Positions 10,092 through 16,762 of a stretch of 18,104 nucleotides of DNA are shown piece after piece. A program made the translations under genes and the position numbers. The notes under the pieces are model-generated. The model had not been told where the DNA came from. It did not search any database and worked only from the letters and a program-made list of their open reading frames with translations. The DNA is from JBFXAF01 sp050178915 (GTDB lineage Bacteria > Pseudomonadota > Alphaproteobacteria > Rhizobiales > Rhizobiaceae), in assembly GCA_050178915.1 (NCBI GenBank), contig JBFXFO010000073.1, positions 1-18,104 of the forward strand, in the 5' to 3' direction. Positions within the stretch are counted from its first letter, which is position 1; every line of letters begins with the position of its first letter.

Positions 10092-11483
10092 ATGACCAAG
10101 ACGCGCACCGAAACCGATACGTTCGGCCCGATCGAGGTGGCGGACGACCGCTACTGGGGCGCACAGGCGCAGCGCTCGCTCGGCAACTTCAAGATCGGCT
10201 GGGAGAAGCAGCCGCTGTCGATCGTGCGGGCGCTGGGTATCGTCAAGCGTGCCGCCGCCGAGACCAACATGGCGCTCGGGCGGCTCGACCCGAAGATCGG
10301 CGACACCATCGTCGCCGCCGCCCAGGAGGTGATCGACGGCAAGCTCAACGAGCACTTCCCGCTGGTCGTCTGGCAGACCGGCTCGGGCACGCAGTCGAAC
10401 ATGAACGCCAACGAGGTCATCTCGAACCGCGCGATCGAGATGCTGGGCGGGCAGATGGGCTCGAAGAAGCCGGTGCACCCGAACGACCACGTCAACATGA
10501 GCCAGTCGTCCAACGACACCTATCCGACTGCCATGCACATCGCCTGCGCCGAGCGCATCGTGCACGATCTGCTCCCGGCGCTGAAGCATCTGCATGCCGC
10601 GCTGGACGCCAAGGCCAAGGCCTTCGACCACATCGTCAAGATCGGCCGCACGCACACGCAGGATGCCACGCCGCTGACGCTCGGCCAGGAGTTCGGGGGC
10701 TATGCCGCGCAGGTGGCGTCGTCGATCCGGCGCATCGAGTTGACGCTGCCTGGATTGCAGGAACTGGCGCAGGGTGGCACGGCGGTCGGTACGGGCCTCA
10801 ACGCCCCCGTCGGATTTGCCGAGAAGGTGGCTGAACGCATCGCCGCTATCACCGGCATTGCCTTCACCTCGGCTCCGAACAAGTTCGAAGCGCTCGCCGC
10901 GCATGATTCCATGGTGTTCAGCCACGGCGCCATCAACGCGGCCGCGGCGGCTCTCTTCAAGATCGCCAACGACATCCGCTTCCTCGGTTCGGGCCCGCGC
11001 TCGGGCCTTGGCGAACTGGCTTTGCCGGAAAACGAGCCGGGCTCGTCGATCATGCCGGGCAAGGTGAACCCGACCCAGTGCGAGGCGCTGACGCAGGTCT
11101 GCGTGCAGGTGTTCGGCAACAACGCCGCGCTCACCTTCGCCGGCAGCCAGGGCCATTTCGAGCTGAACGTGTTCAACCCGCTGATGGCCTACAACTTCCT
11201 CCAGTCGGTGCAGCTGCTGGCAGACGCGTCCATCTCCTTCACCGACAACTGCGTCGTCGGCATCGAGGCGCGGGAAGACAACATCAAGGCAGCGCTCGAC
11301 CGCTCGCTCATGCTGGTCACGGCTCTGGCGCCGACGATCGGCTACGACAACGCCGCCAAGATCGCCAAGACCGCGCACAAGAACGGCACAACCCTGCGCG
11401 AGGAGGCGGTGGGCGGCGGTTATGTCAGCGACGCGGATTTCGACCGGCTGGTGATCCCGGGCGACATGACCCGCCCAGGGTGA
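10092..11483 (+). CDS. fumC: Class II fumarate hydratase FumC
   Basis: This 463-residue protein is a homotetrameric, iron-independent fumarase that interconverts fumarate and malate in the citric acid cycle. All active-site segments are present: TGSGTQSNMNANEV, HVNMSQSSNDTYPTA, GRTHTQDATP with H188, and the superfamily signature GSSIMPGKVNP (317-327) with catalytic S319. These positions fall at or within one residue of E. coli FumC numbering. The ATG at 10092 gives the standard TRTETDTFGPIEV N-terminus. The ribosome site is weak, and the open frame extends upstream into unrelated sequence that I do not consider coding. The gene is not in an obvious operon: a broken gene lies upstream, and a 162-bp regulatory gap lies downstream. 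Confidence 0.97.
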   Translation: MTKTRTETDTFGPIEVADDRYWGAQAQRSLGNFKIGWEKQPLSIVRALGIVKRAAAETNMALGRLDPKIGDTIVAAAQEVIDGKLNEHFPLVVWQTGSGTQSNMNANEVISNRAIEMLGGQMGSKKPVHPNDHVNMSQSSNDTYPTAMHIACAERIVHDLLPALKHLHAALDAKAKAFDHIVKIGRTHTQDATPLTLGQEFGGYAAQVASSIRRIELTLPGLQELAQGGTAVGTGLNAPVGFAEKVAERIAAITGIAFTSAPNKFEALAAHDSMVFSHGAINAAAAALFKIANDIRFLGSGPRSGLGELALPENEPGSSIMPGKVNPTQCEALTQVCVQVFGNNAALTFAGSQGHFELNVFNPLMAYNFLQSVQLLADASISFTDNCVVGIEAREDNIKAALDRSLMLVTALAPTIGYDNAAKIAKTAHKNGTTLREEAVGGGYVSDADFDRLVIPGDMTRPG

Positions 11484-11531
11484 GAAGCGCCAAACTTACA
11501 ATCCGGCCAGGTTTTCCACAAAACTGTATGT

Positions 11532-11579
11532 GTTCGGCCATTGCGCGTCGTTCATCGTTGGCGAACGTAGTGTTCGCCG
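11532..11579 (+). promoter_or_regulatory. Multi-dyad operator-like region upstream of the first DoxX gene
   Basis: GGCGAAC (11560-11566) and GTTCGCC (11572-11578) form a perfect 7-bp dyad with a five-base spacer. It shares its left arm with a second dyad, GTTC-N9-GAAC (11550-11566). A further direct copy, TGTTCGGCC, lies at 11531-11539 and resembles TGTTCGCCG at 11571-11579. Overlapping dyads of this type are typical of LysR- or TetR-family operators. The region lies 67 bases before the doxX start. No regulator gene is in this window. Confidence 0.45.
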
Positions 11580-11645
11580 TCACGCGGCTCGCTTGTCCAG
11601 CGGCCGAGGGGTAGTGACGGCCACCAATCCGGAGAGAAAACGTCC

Positions 11646-12032
11646 ATGAACAGCCTTGCACTTCTGATCGCCCGCATCCTGCTGGTGGTCCTTTTCGTCA
11701 TTACCGGTCTCGGCTTCATCAGCACGTCCGATGGCATTGCCCAGTACTTTACGATCCTGAATCTGCCCGCACCGGAAATCCTGGTCTGGCTCGTGGTCGC
11801 GTTGAAGCTCGGTGCCAGCGTGCTGATCCTGATCGGCCTGTTCACGCGCTGGGCCGCGTTGGCCATGGCAGCCTTCTGCATCGCTGCGCCGCTGATCGCG
11901 CACATGAACTGGGAGGATGCGAACGAATTCCAGCAATTCCTCAAGGATATCGCCATCGCCGGCGGCTTCCTCGCCCTGTCGGTGGCCGGCGCTGGTGCGA
12001 TCTCGGTCGACGCCGCACGCGGCCGCGCCTGA
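11646..12032 (+). CDS. DoxX-family integral membrane protein (first of a tandem pair)
   Basis: This 128-residue protein has four predicted membrane helices at about 5-24, 42-64, 68-87 and 100-120. The pattern is that of DoxX/DoxD small membrane proteins: an N-terminal ARILLVVLFVITG helix, a glycine-containing LVVALKLGASVLILIGL helix, FTRWAA, then LKDIAIAGGFLAL and a short polar end. DoxX proteins are linked to quinone or thiol redox balance and often respond to oxidative or electrophile stress, but the biochemical role of this member is not established. GGAGA (11631-11635) serves the ATG. A clear operator-like region precedes it, and an intrinsic terminator follows, so it is probably transcribed alone or with limited read-through. 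Confidence 0.85.
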   Translation: MNSLALLIARILLVVLFVITGLGFISTSDGIAQYFTILNLPAPEILVWLVVALKLGASVLILIGLFTRWAALAMAAFCIAAPLIAHMNWEDANEFQQFLKDIAIAGGFLALSVAGAGAISVDAARGRA

Positions 12033-12056
12033 CCTGCACGAACGATCGGGGACACG

Positions 12057-12083
12057 AACGGCCCGGGTTTCCCGGGCCGTTTT
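12057..12083 (+). terminator. Intrinsic terminator between the two DoxX genes
   Basis: An uninterrupted stem (ACGGCCCGGG at 12058-12067 with CCCGGGCCGT at 12071-12080) and a TTT loop are followed by T-rich sequence (TTTTGCTTTT). It lies 25 bases after the first doxX stop and 51 bases before the second doxX start. It therefore separates the paralogues into different transcription units unless read-through occurs. Confidence 0.88.
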
Positions 12084-12133
12084 GCTTTTGGGGCTGCCGC
12101 GCTAGGATCGGGCGGTTTGACGGAGGGGACGTC

Positions 12134-12526
12134 ATGACCGCCATTCTGCTCTTGGCTGCGCGCGCCATGCTCGCCGCGATGTTCCTGCACAGCGGCACTG
12201 TCGCGCTGTCGGATGTTGATGGCGCGGCGGCCTACTTCGCCGGGCTCGGCCTGCCGCTGCCGAACCTCGTCACCATCGCCACCGGAATCTTCGAGATCGT
12301 GGCGGGGGTGCTGCTGGTCATAGGCTTCCAGACGCGGCTGGTGGCGGCGGCGCTGGCATTGTTCAGCATCGTCGCGACCTGGCTCGGCCATGCCGGGCAG
12401 GGCGCCGACGCCGGCGCCGCGTTCATGCACACGCAGATGCTGCTGAAGGACATCGCCGTCGCCGGCGGGCTCGTGGCCTTCGCCATCTACGGCGCGGGCG
12501 GCCTGTCGGTCGATGCGCGGCGCTGA
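12134..12526 (+). CDS. DoxX-family integral membrane protein (second of a tandem pair)
   Basis: This 130-residue, four-helix membrane protein is a diverged copy of its neighbour. They share AARAML/ARILL-type starts, a lone AYF/QYF after helix 1, GFQTRLVAAALALF against GLFTRWAALAMAAF, and the C-terminal LKDIA-AGG block ending in LSVDA against ISVDA. This one has an extra glycine/alanine loop (GHAGQGADAGAAF). GGAGGGG at 12122-12128 is a strong ribosome site. A possible weak -10 (TAGGAT, 12103-12108) lies between the upstream terminator and the gene, but the -35 is poor. Its stop is three bases from the convergent hisG stop, with no visible terminator in the gap, so converging transcription is likely to overlap. 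Confidence 0.84.
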   Translation: MTAILLLAARAMLAAMFLHSGTVALSDVDGAAAYFAGLGLPLPNLVTIATGIFEIVAGVLLVIGFQTRLVAAALALFSIVATWLGHAGQGADAGAAFMHTQMLLKDIAVAGGLVAFAIYGAGGLSVDARR

Positions 12527-12529
12527 CGC

Positions 12530-13234
12530 CTAGCCTGAGACCGCCTTCGCGACGCTTGCGATGATGCGCTGAGCCAAGGCGGCGTCGGCGGCGTCGCGCG
12601 GCTTCCTTGCCAGCGCGAGACAGGCCTGCGACTTGAGGATCAGGCCGTCGTCGAGCATCTTCAGGTGATTGGCGCGCAGGGTCGAGCCGGTGGTGGTGAT
12701 GTCGACGATCACGTCGGCCGAGCCGGCGGCTGGCGCGCCTTCCGTGGCGCCGAGGCTCTCGACGATGCGGTAGACCTGGATGCCATGTTTGCCGGAGAAG
12801 AACTGCTGCGTCAGCCGCCAGTATTTTGTGGCGATGCGCAGGCGCCGGCCATGCCGCTGGCGAAAATCGGCGGCGACATCGTCGAGGTCGGCCATGGTAT
12901 CGACATCGTACCAGACGTCCGGCACCGCAACGACGACGTCGGCATGTCCGAACCCGAGCCGGGCGCCGATTTCGAGGCGGTCCTCCCAGTCCGAAAAGCC
13001 TTCGCGCAACAGATCCTCGCCAGTGAGGCCGAGATCGACCGTGCCGCGTCCGAGTTCGCCGGCGATCTCCGAGGCCGAGAGAAAGGCAATGTCGAGGCCG
13101 GGCAGGTTCTCGATGCTGGCGCGATAACGCCGCTCGTCGGCGGGCAGCGTGACGGGCAGGCCGGCCTTCGCGAACAGCGCCAGCGCGTCCTCGCGCATGC
13201 GGCCTTTCGACGGAAGGGCGAGCGTCAGGGTCAT
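12530..13234 (-). CDS. hisG: ATP phosphoribosyltransferase catalytic subunit, short form (HisG-S)
   Basis: The 234-residue enzyme carries out the first committed step of histidine synthesis, joining ATP and PRPP to phosphoribosyl-ATP. It begins LTLALPSKGRM. It has ASEIAGELGRGTVDLGLTGEDLL (54-76) and the PRPP-binding segment VIVDITTTGSTLRAN (175-189). It lacks the C-terminal regulatory domain of long HisG proteins, which explains why it needs HisZ. The ATG at 13234 overlaps the hisZ stop in an ATGA arrangement, so translation of the two subunits is coupled. An in-frame open stretch extends further upstream inside hisZ, but the overlapping ATG gives the family N-terminus. Histidine feedback is expected to act through HisZ. 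Confidence 0.96.
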   Translation of the reverse strand: MTLTLALPSKGRMREDALALFAKAGLPVTLPADERRYRASIENLPGLDIAFLSASEIAGELGRGTVDLGLTGEDLLREGFSDWEDRLEIGARLGFGHADVVVAVPDVWYDVDTMADLDDVAADFRQRHGRRLRIATKYWRLTQQFFSGKHGIQVYRIVESLGATEGAPAAGSADVIVDITTTGSTLRANHLKMLDDGLILKSQACLALARKPRDAADAALAQRIIASVAKAVSG

Positions 13235-14334
13235 GCCTCGCTCCGTGCCTGTTCGACCCGGTCGAGCCACACCGAAAAGCCGACGCCCGGGATCGGCGTT
13301 TCGGCGCCGAGCAGCGTCAGCAGGCGGTCGTAGCGGCCGCCGCCGGCCAGCGGACGCGCGGCGCCGGCGACCGAAATCTCGAACACCAGCCCGGTGTAGT
13401 AGTCGAGCGGGCGACCGAAGGCGGCGTCGTAGACGATGTCGCCGACCGGGAGGCCGTGCCGCTGCATCGCCTCGGCGCGCTGGGTGAAGCCGGCCAGCGC
13501 CGCGCCGAGATCGAGCTTCGCGCTGGCTGCGAAACCGGCAAGCTCGGCCGCCGCCCGGTCGACCGGCACGCGGATCGCGAGGAAGCGCTTCAGCGCGGCA
13601 AGGGCGGCCTCCGGCAGGCGCACGCGCGACAGCGCGGTCTTCTCCACCAGACGCCGCGCCACCTCATGCGGCGCGCGGCCGGCGGCCGGCGACAGGCCGG
13701 ATGCGGCGAAATCGGCCTCGATGCGGGCGGTCAGCGCCGCCTCGTCGCCGGCGATGGCGAGCGGCTCCAGCGCCGGGTCGAGCGGAGCGGCGCGCGGCGG
13801 ACTGGCCAGATCGGCAAGCGCTGCGCTGAGCGCGTCCGGCGCGCCGAAAGCGCGCGCCAGCCGCATGCGCCAGCCGCGCGGCAGGCCGAGCGCTGCAAGC
13901 ACTGCCTCGAAGACGGCCTGATCGCCGATCACGAATGCGAGGCTGGTGCGGGGCAGGGTGAGCCGGAAGAGCGCATGCGCATCCGCGATGGAGCGGGCGT
14001 CGGCTTCGGCGCGGTCGGGCTCGCCCAGATCCTCGATGCCGGCCTGCAGGAATTCGTTGCCGCCCTCGCGCCGCTGGCGGAACACTTCGCCGAGATAGGA
14101 GTAGCGGCGCGGGGTGGAGGCGCGCTTGGCGATGTGGTCGAGGCAGACGGGAATGGTGAACTCCGGCCGCAGGCAGAGCTGCGCGCCGGTCTCGGATTCG
14201 GTGAGGAAGATGCGGCGGCGCAGATCCTCGCCCGCCATGTCGAGGAACGGGTCAGCCGGCTGCAGCACCGGCACGTCGATGGCGCCGGCCCCGCGCGCGG
14301 AAAACAGCGCAAGTATGTCGGCGTGGTCGGTCAT
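13231..14334 (-). CDS. hisZ: ATP phosphoribosyltransferase regulatory subunit HisZ
   Basis: This 367-residue HisRS-like protein cannot charge tRNA but is required, with short HisG, for ATP phosphoribosyltransferase activity and histidine inhibition. Class II synthetase-like segments are present: CLRPEFTIPVCLDHI (54-68), SYLGEVFRQRREGGNEF (79-95) followed by QAGIEDLGE, LDYYTG (310-315) and GGGRYD (331-336). The anticodon-binding domain seen in HisS is absent, as in the family. The middle section (about 130-270) is rich in alanine and varies within the family. The ATG at 14334 has no good ribosome site, but it gives the expected length, and a repeat fills the gap upstream. It is immediately followed by overlapping hisG. 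Confidence 0.93.
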   Translation of the reverse strand: MTDHADILALFSARGAGAIDVPVLQPADPFLDMAGEDLRRRIFLTESETGAQLCLRPEFTIPVCLDHIAKRASTPRRYSYLGEVFRQRREGGNEFLQAGIEDLGEPDRAEADARSIADAHALFRLTLPRTSLAFVIGDQAVFEAVLAALGLPRGWRMRLARAFGAPDALSAALADLASPPRAAPLDPALEPLAIAGDEAALTARIEADFAASGLSPAAGRAPHEVARRLVEKTALSRVRLPEAALAALKRFLAIRVPVDRAAAELAGFAASAKLDLGAALAGFTQRAEAMQRHGLPVGDIVYDAAFGRPLDYYTGLVFEISVAGAARPLAGGGRYDRLLTLLGAETPIPGVGFSVWLDRVEQARSEA

Positions 14335-14366
14335 GCAGTGATGCGGCGGTGTGTGCGATCAGTGCT

Positions 14367-14528
14367 GCCACCCCCCTCTGTCCTGCCGGACATCTCCCCC
14401 TCAAGGGGGGAGATTGGCAGTTTCAGGCTGATCGCCAGTCCTGCGATGTCGCAGGCTTGCGACGCCGAACATGACAGCTGATCTCCCCCCTTGAGAGGGA
14501 GATGGCCGGCAGGCCAGAGGGGGGTGCC
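14367..14528. repeat. Long imperfect palindrome (intergenic mosaic/REP-like element) between hisS and hisZ
   Basis: Arms of 48 bases (14367-14414 and 14481-14528) are inverted copies with about four mismatches. They are separated by a 66-base centre holding its own 7-bp dyad, CCTGCGA-TG-TCGCAGG (14440-14455). Each arm is itself nearly palindromic, with CTCCCCC and GGGGGGAG flanking a CTCAAG-like centre. The layout resembles mobile palindromic repeats scattered between genes in rhizobial genomes. Only one copy is in this window, so the family cannot be confirmed here. As RNA it would form a large hairpin within the his operon. Confidence 0.82.
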
Positions 14529-14554
14529 CTTTGTCAAGACGACCGCCGCGCCAG

Positions 14555-16195
14555 TCATCCGCGCTCCGCCTTCTGCGCGCCGAGGATCTTGCGCACTTCA
14601 GCCACCAGTTCGGCTTCGGGCACGGTCACCTGGCCGGGGCGTGCTTCCTTGTATTCCTCGTGGTCGGTGATGCCCGCCGCAATCCGCGCGCCGACGACGA
14701 GATCCTTGATCTGCACGGTGCCGGCAGCGCGTTCGTCGCCGCCCTGGATGACAACGCAGGGCGCCCCGCGCCGGTCGGCATATTTCATCTGCGCCTTCAT
14801 GCCGGCGCCGCCGAGATACATCTCGGCGCGGATGCCGGCCTGGCGCAGCGCCGCCACCATGCGCTGGTAGCCGCCGAGGCTGTCGGTGTCCTTGTCCATG
14901 ACGAGCACGACGACCGGCGAAAGCACGTCGGAGGTGTCGAGCTTGCCGAGGTTCTTCAGCGCGGTGAGCAGGCGCGAGACGCCGATGGAAAAGCCCGTCG
15001 CCGGCACCGGCTCGCCGCGGAAGCGCGAGACGAGGCCGTCATAACGCCCGCCGCCGCCGACCGAGCCGAAGCGCACGATCTGGCCGTCCTCGTTGGGAAT
15101 CTCGGCCAGCAGTTCGGCCTCGAAAACCGGGCCGGTGTAGTACTCGAGCCCGCGCACGACGGAGGGGTCGATCTTGATGCGGTCGCGATAGTAGCCTGCA
15201 GCTTCTACCAAGCCTGCAATTTCATCGAGTTCTCTAATGCCTTGGCGCGACGTGTCATTGCTATCGAAGTGAACCTTGAGGCCGTCTAGGACGCCTTTGT
15301 TCGTTTCTACGTATTGCCCACCCGCTTCTCCGTCAAAGCCCTTAAACTGGAGCACCTTTCCATCTGAAGAGCGCTCGGCAGCGAGCGCACGTTGGGACGG
15401 TGAGAGGTTGGTCACATCTTGCAGTTCGGTGGCGCCTCCCTGCAGGGCAGCGTAGGCCAGAACCTTGTTCGACTGGCGTTCATCCAGACCCGCGCCTTTC
15501 GTGAAGTCGCCTTCGTTCGGCTTGCCGCCGTCCCAGCGTCCCGCGCCAAGCAGCAGGCGCACGCCCTCGACGCCGAACTTGTCGAGCTTGTCGATGGCGC
15601 GCAGCACGGTCAGCCGGCGGCCAGCATTCTCGTCGCCGCCAAGCCCGATCGCCTCGAGCACGCCGTCGAGCACTTTACGGTTGTTGACGCGGATGACGTA
15701 GTCGCCGCGCGGGATGCCGAGCGCTTCCATCACGTCGGCCATCATCATGCACATCTCGGCGTCGGCGGCGACGCCGGGCGTGCCGACGGTGTCGGCGTCG
15801 AACTGCATGAACTGGCGGAAGCGGCCGGGGCCGGGCTTCTCGTTGCGGAACACCCAGCCGGAGCGGTAGCTGCGGAACGGTTTCGGCAGCTTCTCGAAAT
15901 TCTCGGCCACGTAGCGCGCCATCGGCGCGGTCAGATCGTAGCGCAGCGACAGCCACTGCTCGTCGTCGTCCTGGAAAGAGAACACGCCCTCGTTGGGGCG
16001 GTCCTGGTCAGGCAGGAACTTGCCGAGCGCGTCGGTGTACTCGATCAGCGGCTGGTCGGTCGGCTCGAAGCCATAGAGCTCGTAGACCGAGCGGATCGTC
16101 GCCATCATCTTCTCGGCGGCGCGGATATCCGCCGGCGCACGGTCGACGAAACCGCGCGGCAGCCGCGCCTTCATCTTCTCTGACTTGTCGGCCAT
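14555..16195 (-). CDS. hisS: Histidyl-tRNA synthetase (alphaproteobacterial type) with an apparent internal extension
   Basis: This 546-residue enzyme charges tRNA-His. Motif 1 is around FEPTDQPLIEYTDALGKF (43-60). The motif 2 loop is VFRNEKPGPGRFRQF (115-129), the alphaproteobacterial variant. The histidine-binding segments are LEYYTGPVFE (350-359) and GGGRYDGLV (381-389). A C-terminal anticodon-binding domain follows (about 424-540). From memory, rhizobial HisS proteins are about 500 residues. The excess lies between FTKGAGLDERQ and the RIKIDPSVVRG strand (roughly residues 240-340), where DNA composition also changes. I used the ATG at 16195; the ATG at codon 8 has a better purine-rich ribosome site and cannot be ruled out. 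hisZ and hisG follow on the same strand. Confidence 0.95.
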   Translation of the reverse strand: MADKSEKMKARLPRGFVDRAPADIRAAEKMMATIRSVYELYGFEPTDQPLIEYTDALGKFLPDQDRPNEGVFSFQDDDEQWLSLRYDLTAPMARYVAENFEKLPKPFRSYRSGWVFRNEKPGPGRFRQFMQFDADTVGTPGVAADAEMCMMMADVMEALGIPRGDYVIRVNNRKVLDGVLEAIGLGGDENAGRRLTVLRAIDKLDKFGVEGVRLLLGAGRWDGGKPNEGDFTKGAGLDERQSNKVLAYAALQGGATELQDVTNLSPSQRALAAERSSDGKVLQFKGFDGEAGGQYVETNKGVLDGLKVHFDSNDTSRQGIRELDEIAGLVEAAGYYRDRIKIDPSVVRGLEYYTGPVFEAELLAEIPNEDGQIVRFGSVGGGGRYDGLVSRFRGEPVPATGFSIGVSRLLTALKNLGKLDTSDVLSPVVVLVMDKDTDSLGGYQRMVAALRQAGIRAEMYLGGAGMKAQMKYADRRGAPCVVIQGGDERAAGTVQIKDLVVGARIAAGITDHEEYKEARPGQVTVPEAELVAEVRKILGAQKAERG

Positions 16196-16343
16196 TCCGG
16201 AACTCGTCTGTCGCTAAGGCTTCCAGCGCCGTCATTGCAGCGCGGCGTGTCCTAACCGATGGGGTCTGGAGCGGCAAGGGTTGGTGCGGTCGCGGTCCCT
16301 CGTTGCCACGCCCCGCTTTGCGATCTGGCCGTTGATGTAGGAA

Positions 16344-16411
16344 GACGGGCGGCCTCGAAGTCGCTCGCAGATTGGTATGTGCGGCCTCGCGACCGCCCGT
16401 CCGGCATTTTT
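16344..16411 (+). repeat. Nine-base inverted repeat followed by a T-run, possible structured RNA end
   Basis: GACGGGCGG (16344-16352) and CCGCCCGTC (16393-16401) are exact inverted copies enclosing 40 bases, inside which CGCA/TGCG (16366-16369 with 16380-16383) can pair. Four bases after the right arm comes ATTTTTA (16405-16411). This resembles the end of a plus-strand transcript, but no promoter or gene supplies one, and the enclosed loop is long for a terminator. Confidence 0.35.
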
Positions 16412-16725
16412 AGGACTCCGCCCGTTCCGCTTCCTATGGCAGCGGCCCTTGGGGCCCATGCCTCTAGCGCTCGTCCAGCGCACCCCGGGCGTAGTTCCGG
16501 GAGGGGAACCTTCGGCGGAGCCTCCCCGGGCAGTGGTTACGAGCCACCGGCGGAGGCGCCGGTTCCTCCCCGCTCGACCACCGTCATGACCGGCGTTCCC
16601 GCGGGAGAAACTGCGAGCAGGATAGAGGAGGGGAGGACGAGGGGGAGAAAATCCCGCCGAAAATCGAAGCGGATGTTGATTTCGTGGAGCGATTTCTGCG
16701 GAGGGGAAGGCGTTTGTCCACGCCT

Positions 16726-16747
16726 GGGCTCGCTGCCACGCGAGCCC
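16726..16747 (-). terminator. Hairpin just downstream of the MFS gene
   Basis: GGGCTCGC (16726-16733) and GCGAGCCC (16740-16747) form a perfect eight-base stem with a six-base loop, 15 bases beyond the MFS stop codon. No T-run follows on the minus strand. It may protect the 3' end of the message or work with Rho, since a C-rich tract lies about 75 bases further on. Intrinsic termination alone is doubtful. Confidence 0.4.
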
Positions 16748-16762
16748 TCAGTGCAGCAATCC

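Larger units (their letters stand above)
16196..16762. other. Gene-free 567-bp region between hisS and the MFS gene
   Basis: I see no convincing gene here. Open frames cross it on both strands but have no ribosome site, no family pattern, and low-complexity Arg/Pro/Gly composition. The region contains several GC-rich dyads, for example ACCGGC/GCCGGT near 16546-16563. It also contains a C-rich, G-poor minus-strand tract at 16601-16650 and, at its left end, the upstream region of hisS. A weak minus-strand promoter pair (TTGCCG at 16277-16272 and TAGGAC at 16254-16249, 17-base spacing) could serve hisS. Confidence 0.5.

Noticed and set aside
9894..11378. A 494-codon minus-strand open frame opposite fumC.
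   Set aside because: It is the antisense shadow of fumC: compositionally biased, without ribosome site or recognisable domain.
9471..11483. A single long open frame that would fuse a 207-residue extension to FumC.
   Set aside because: The extension is out of frame with the protein-like sequence at 9523-9955 and has no resemblance to fumarase; the family N-terminus begins at 10092.
14367..14528. Palindromic block considered as a CRISPR array or insertion-sequence end pair.
   Set aside because: There is one pair of inverted arms with no repeated spacers, no transposase and no flanking target duplication that I can see.
16440..16575. GC-rich dyads considered as RNase P RNA, SRP RNA or a tRNA.
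   Set aside because: The conserved signatures of these RNAs (RNase P GAGGAAAGTC, the SRP GGAAG tetraloop region, a tRNA T-arm with a pairing acceptor stem) are not present on either strand.
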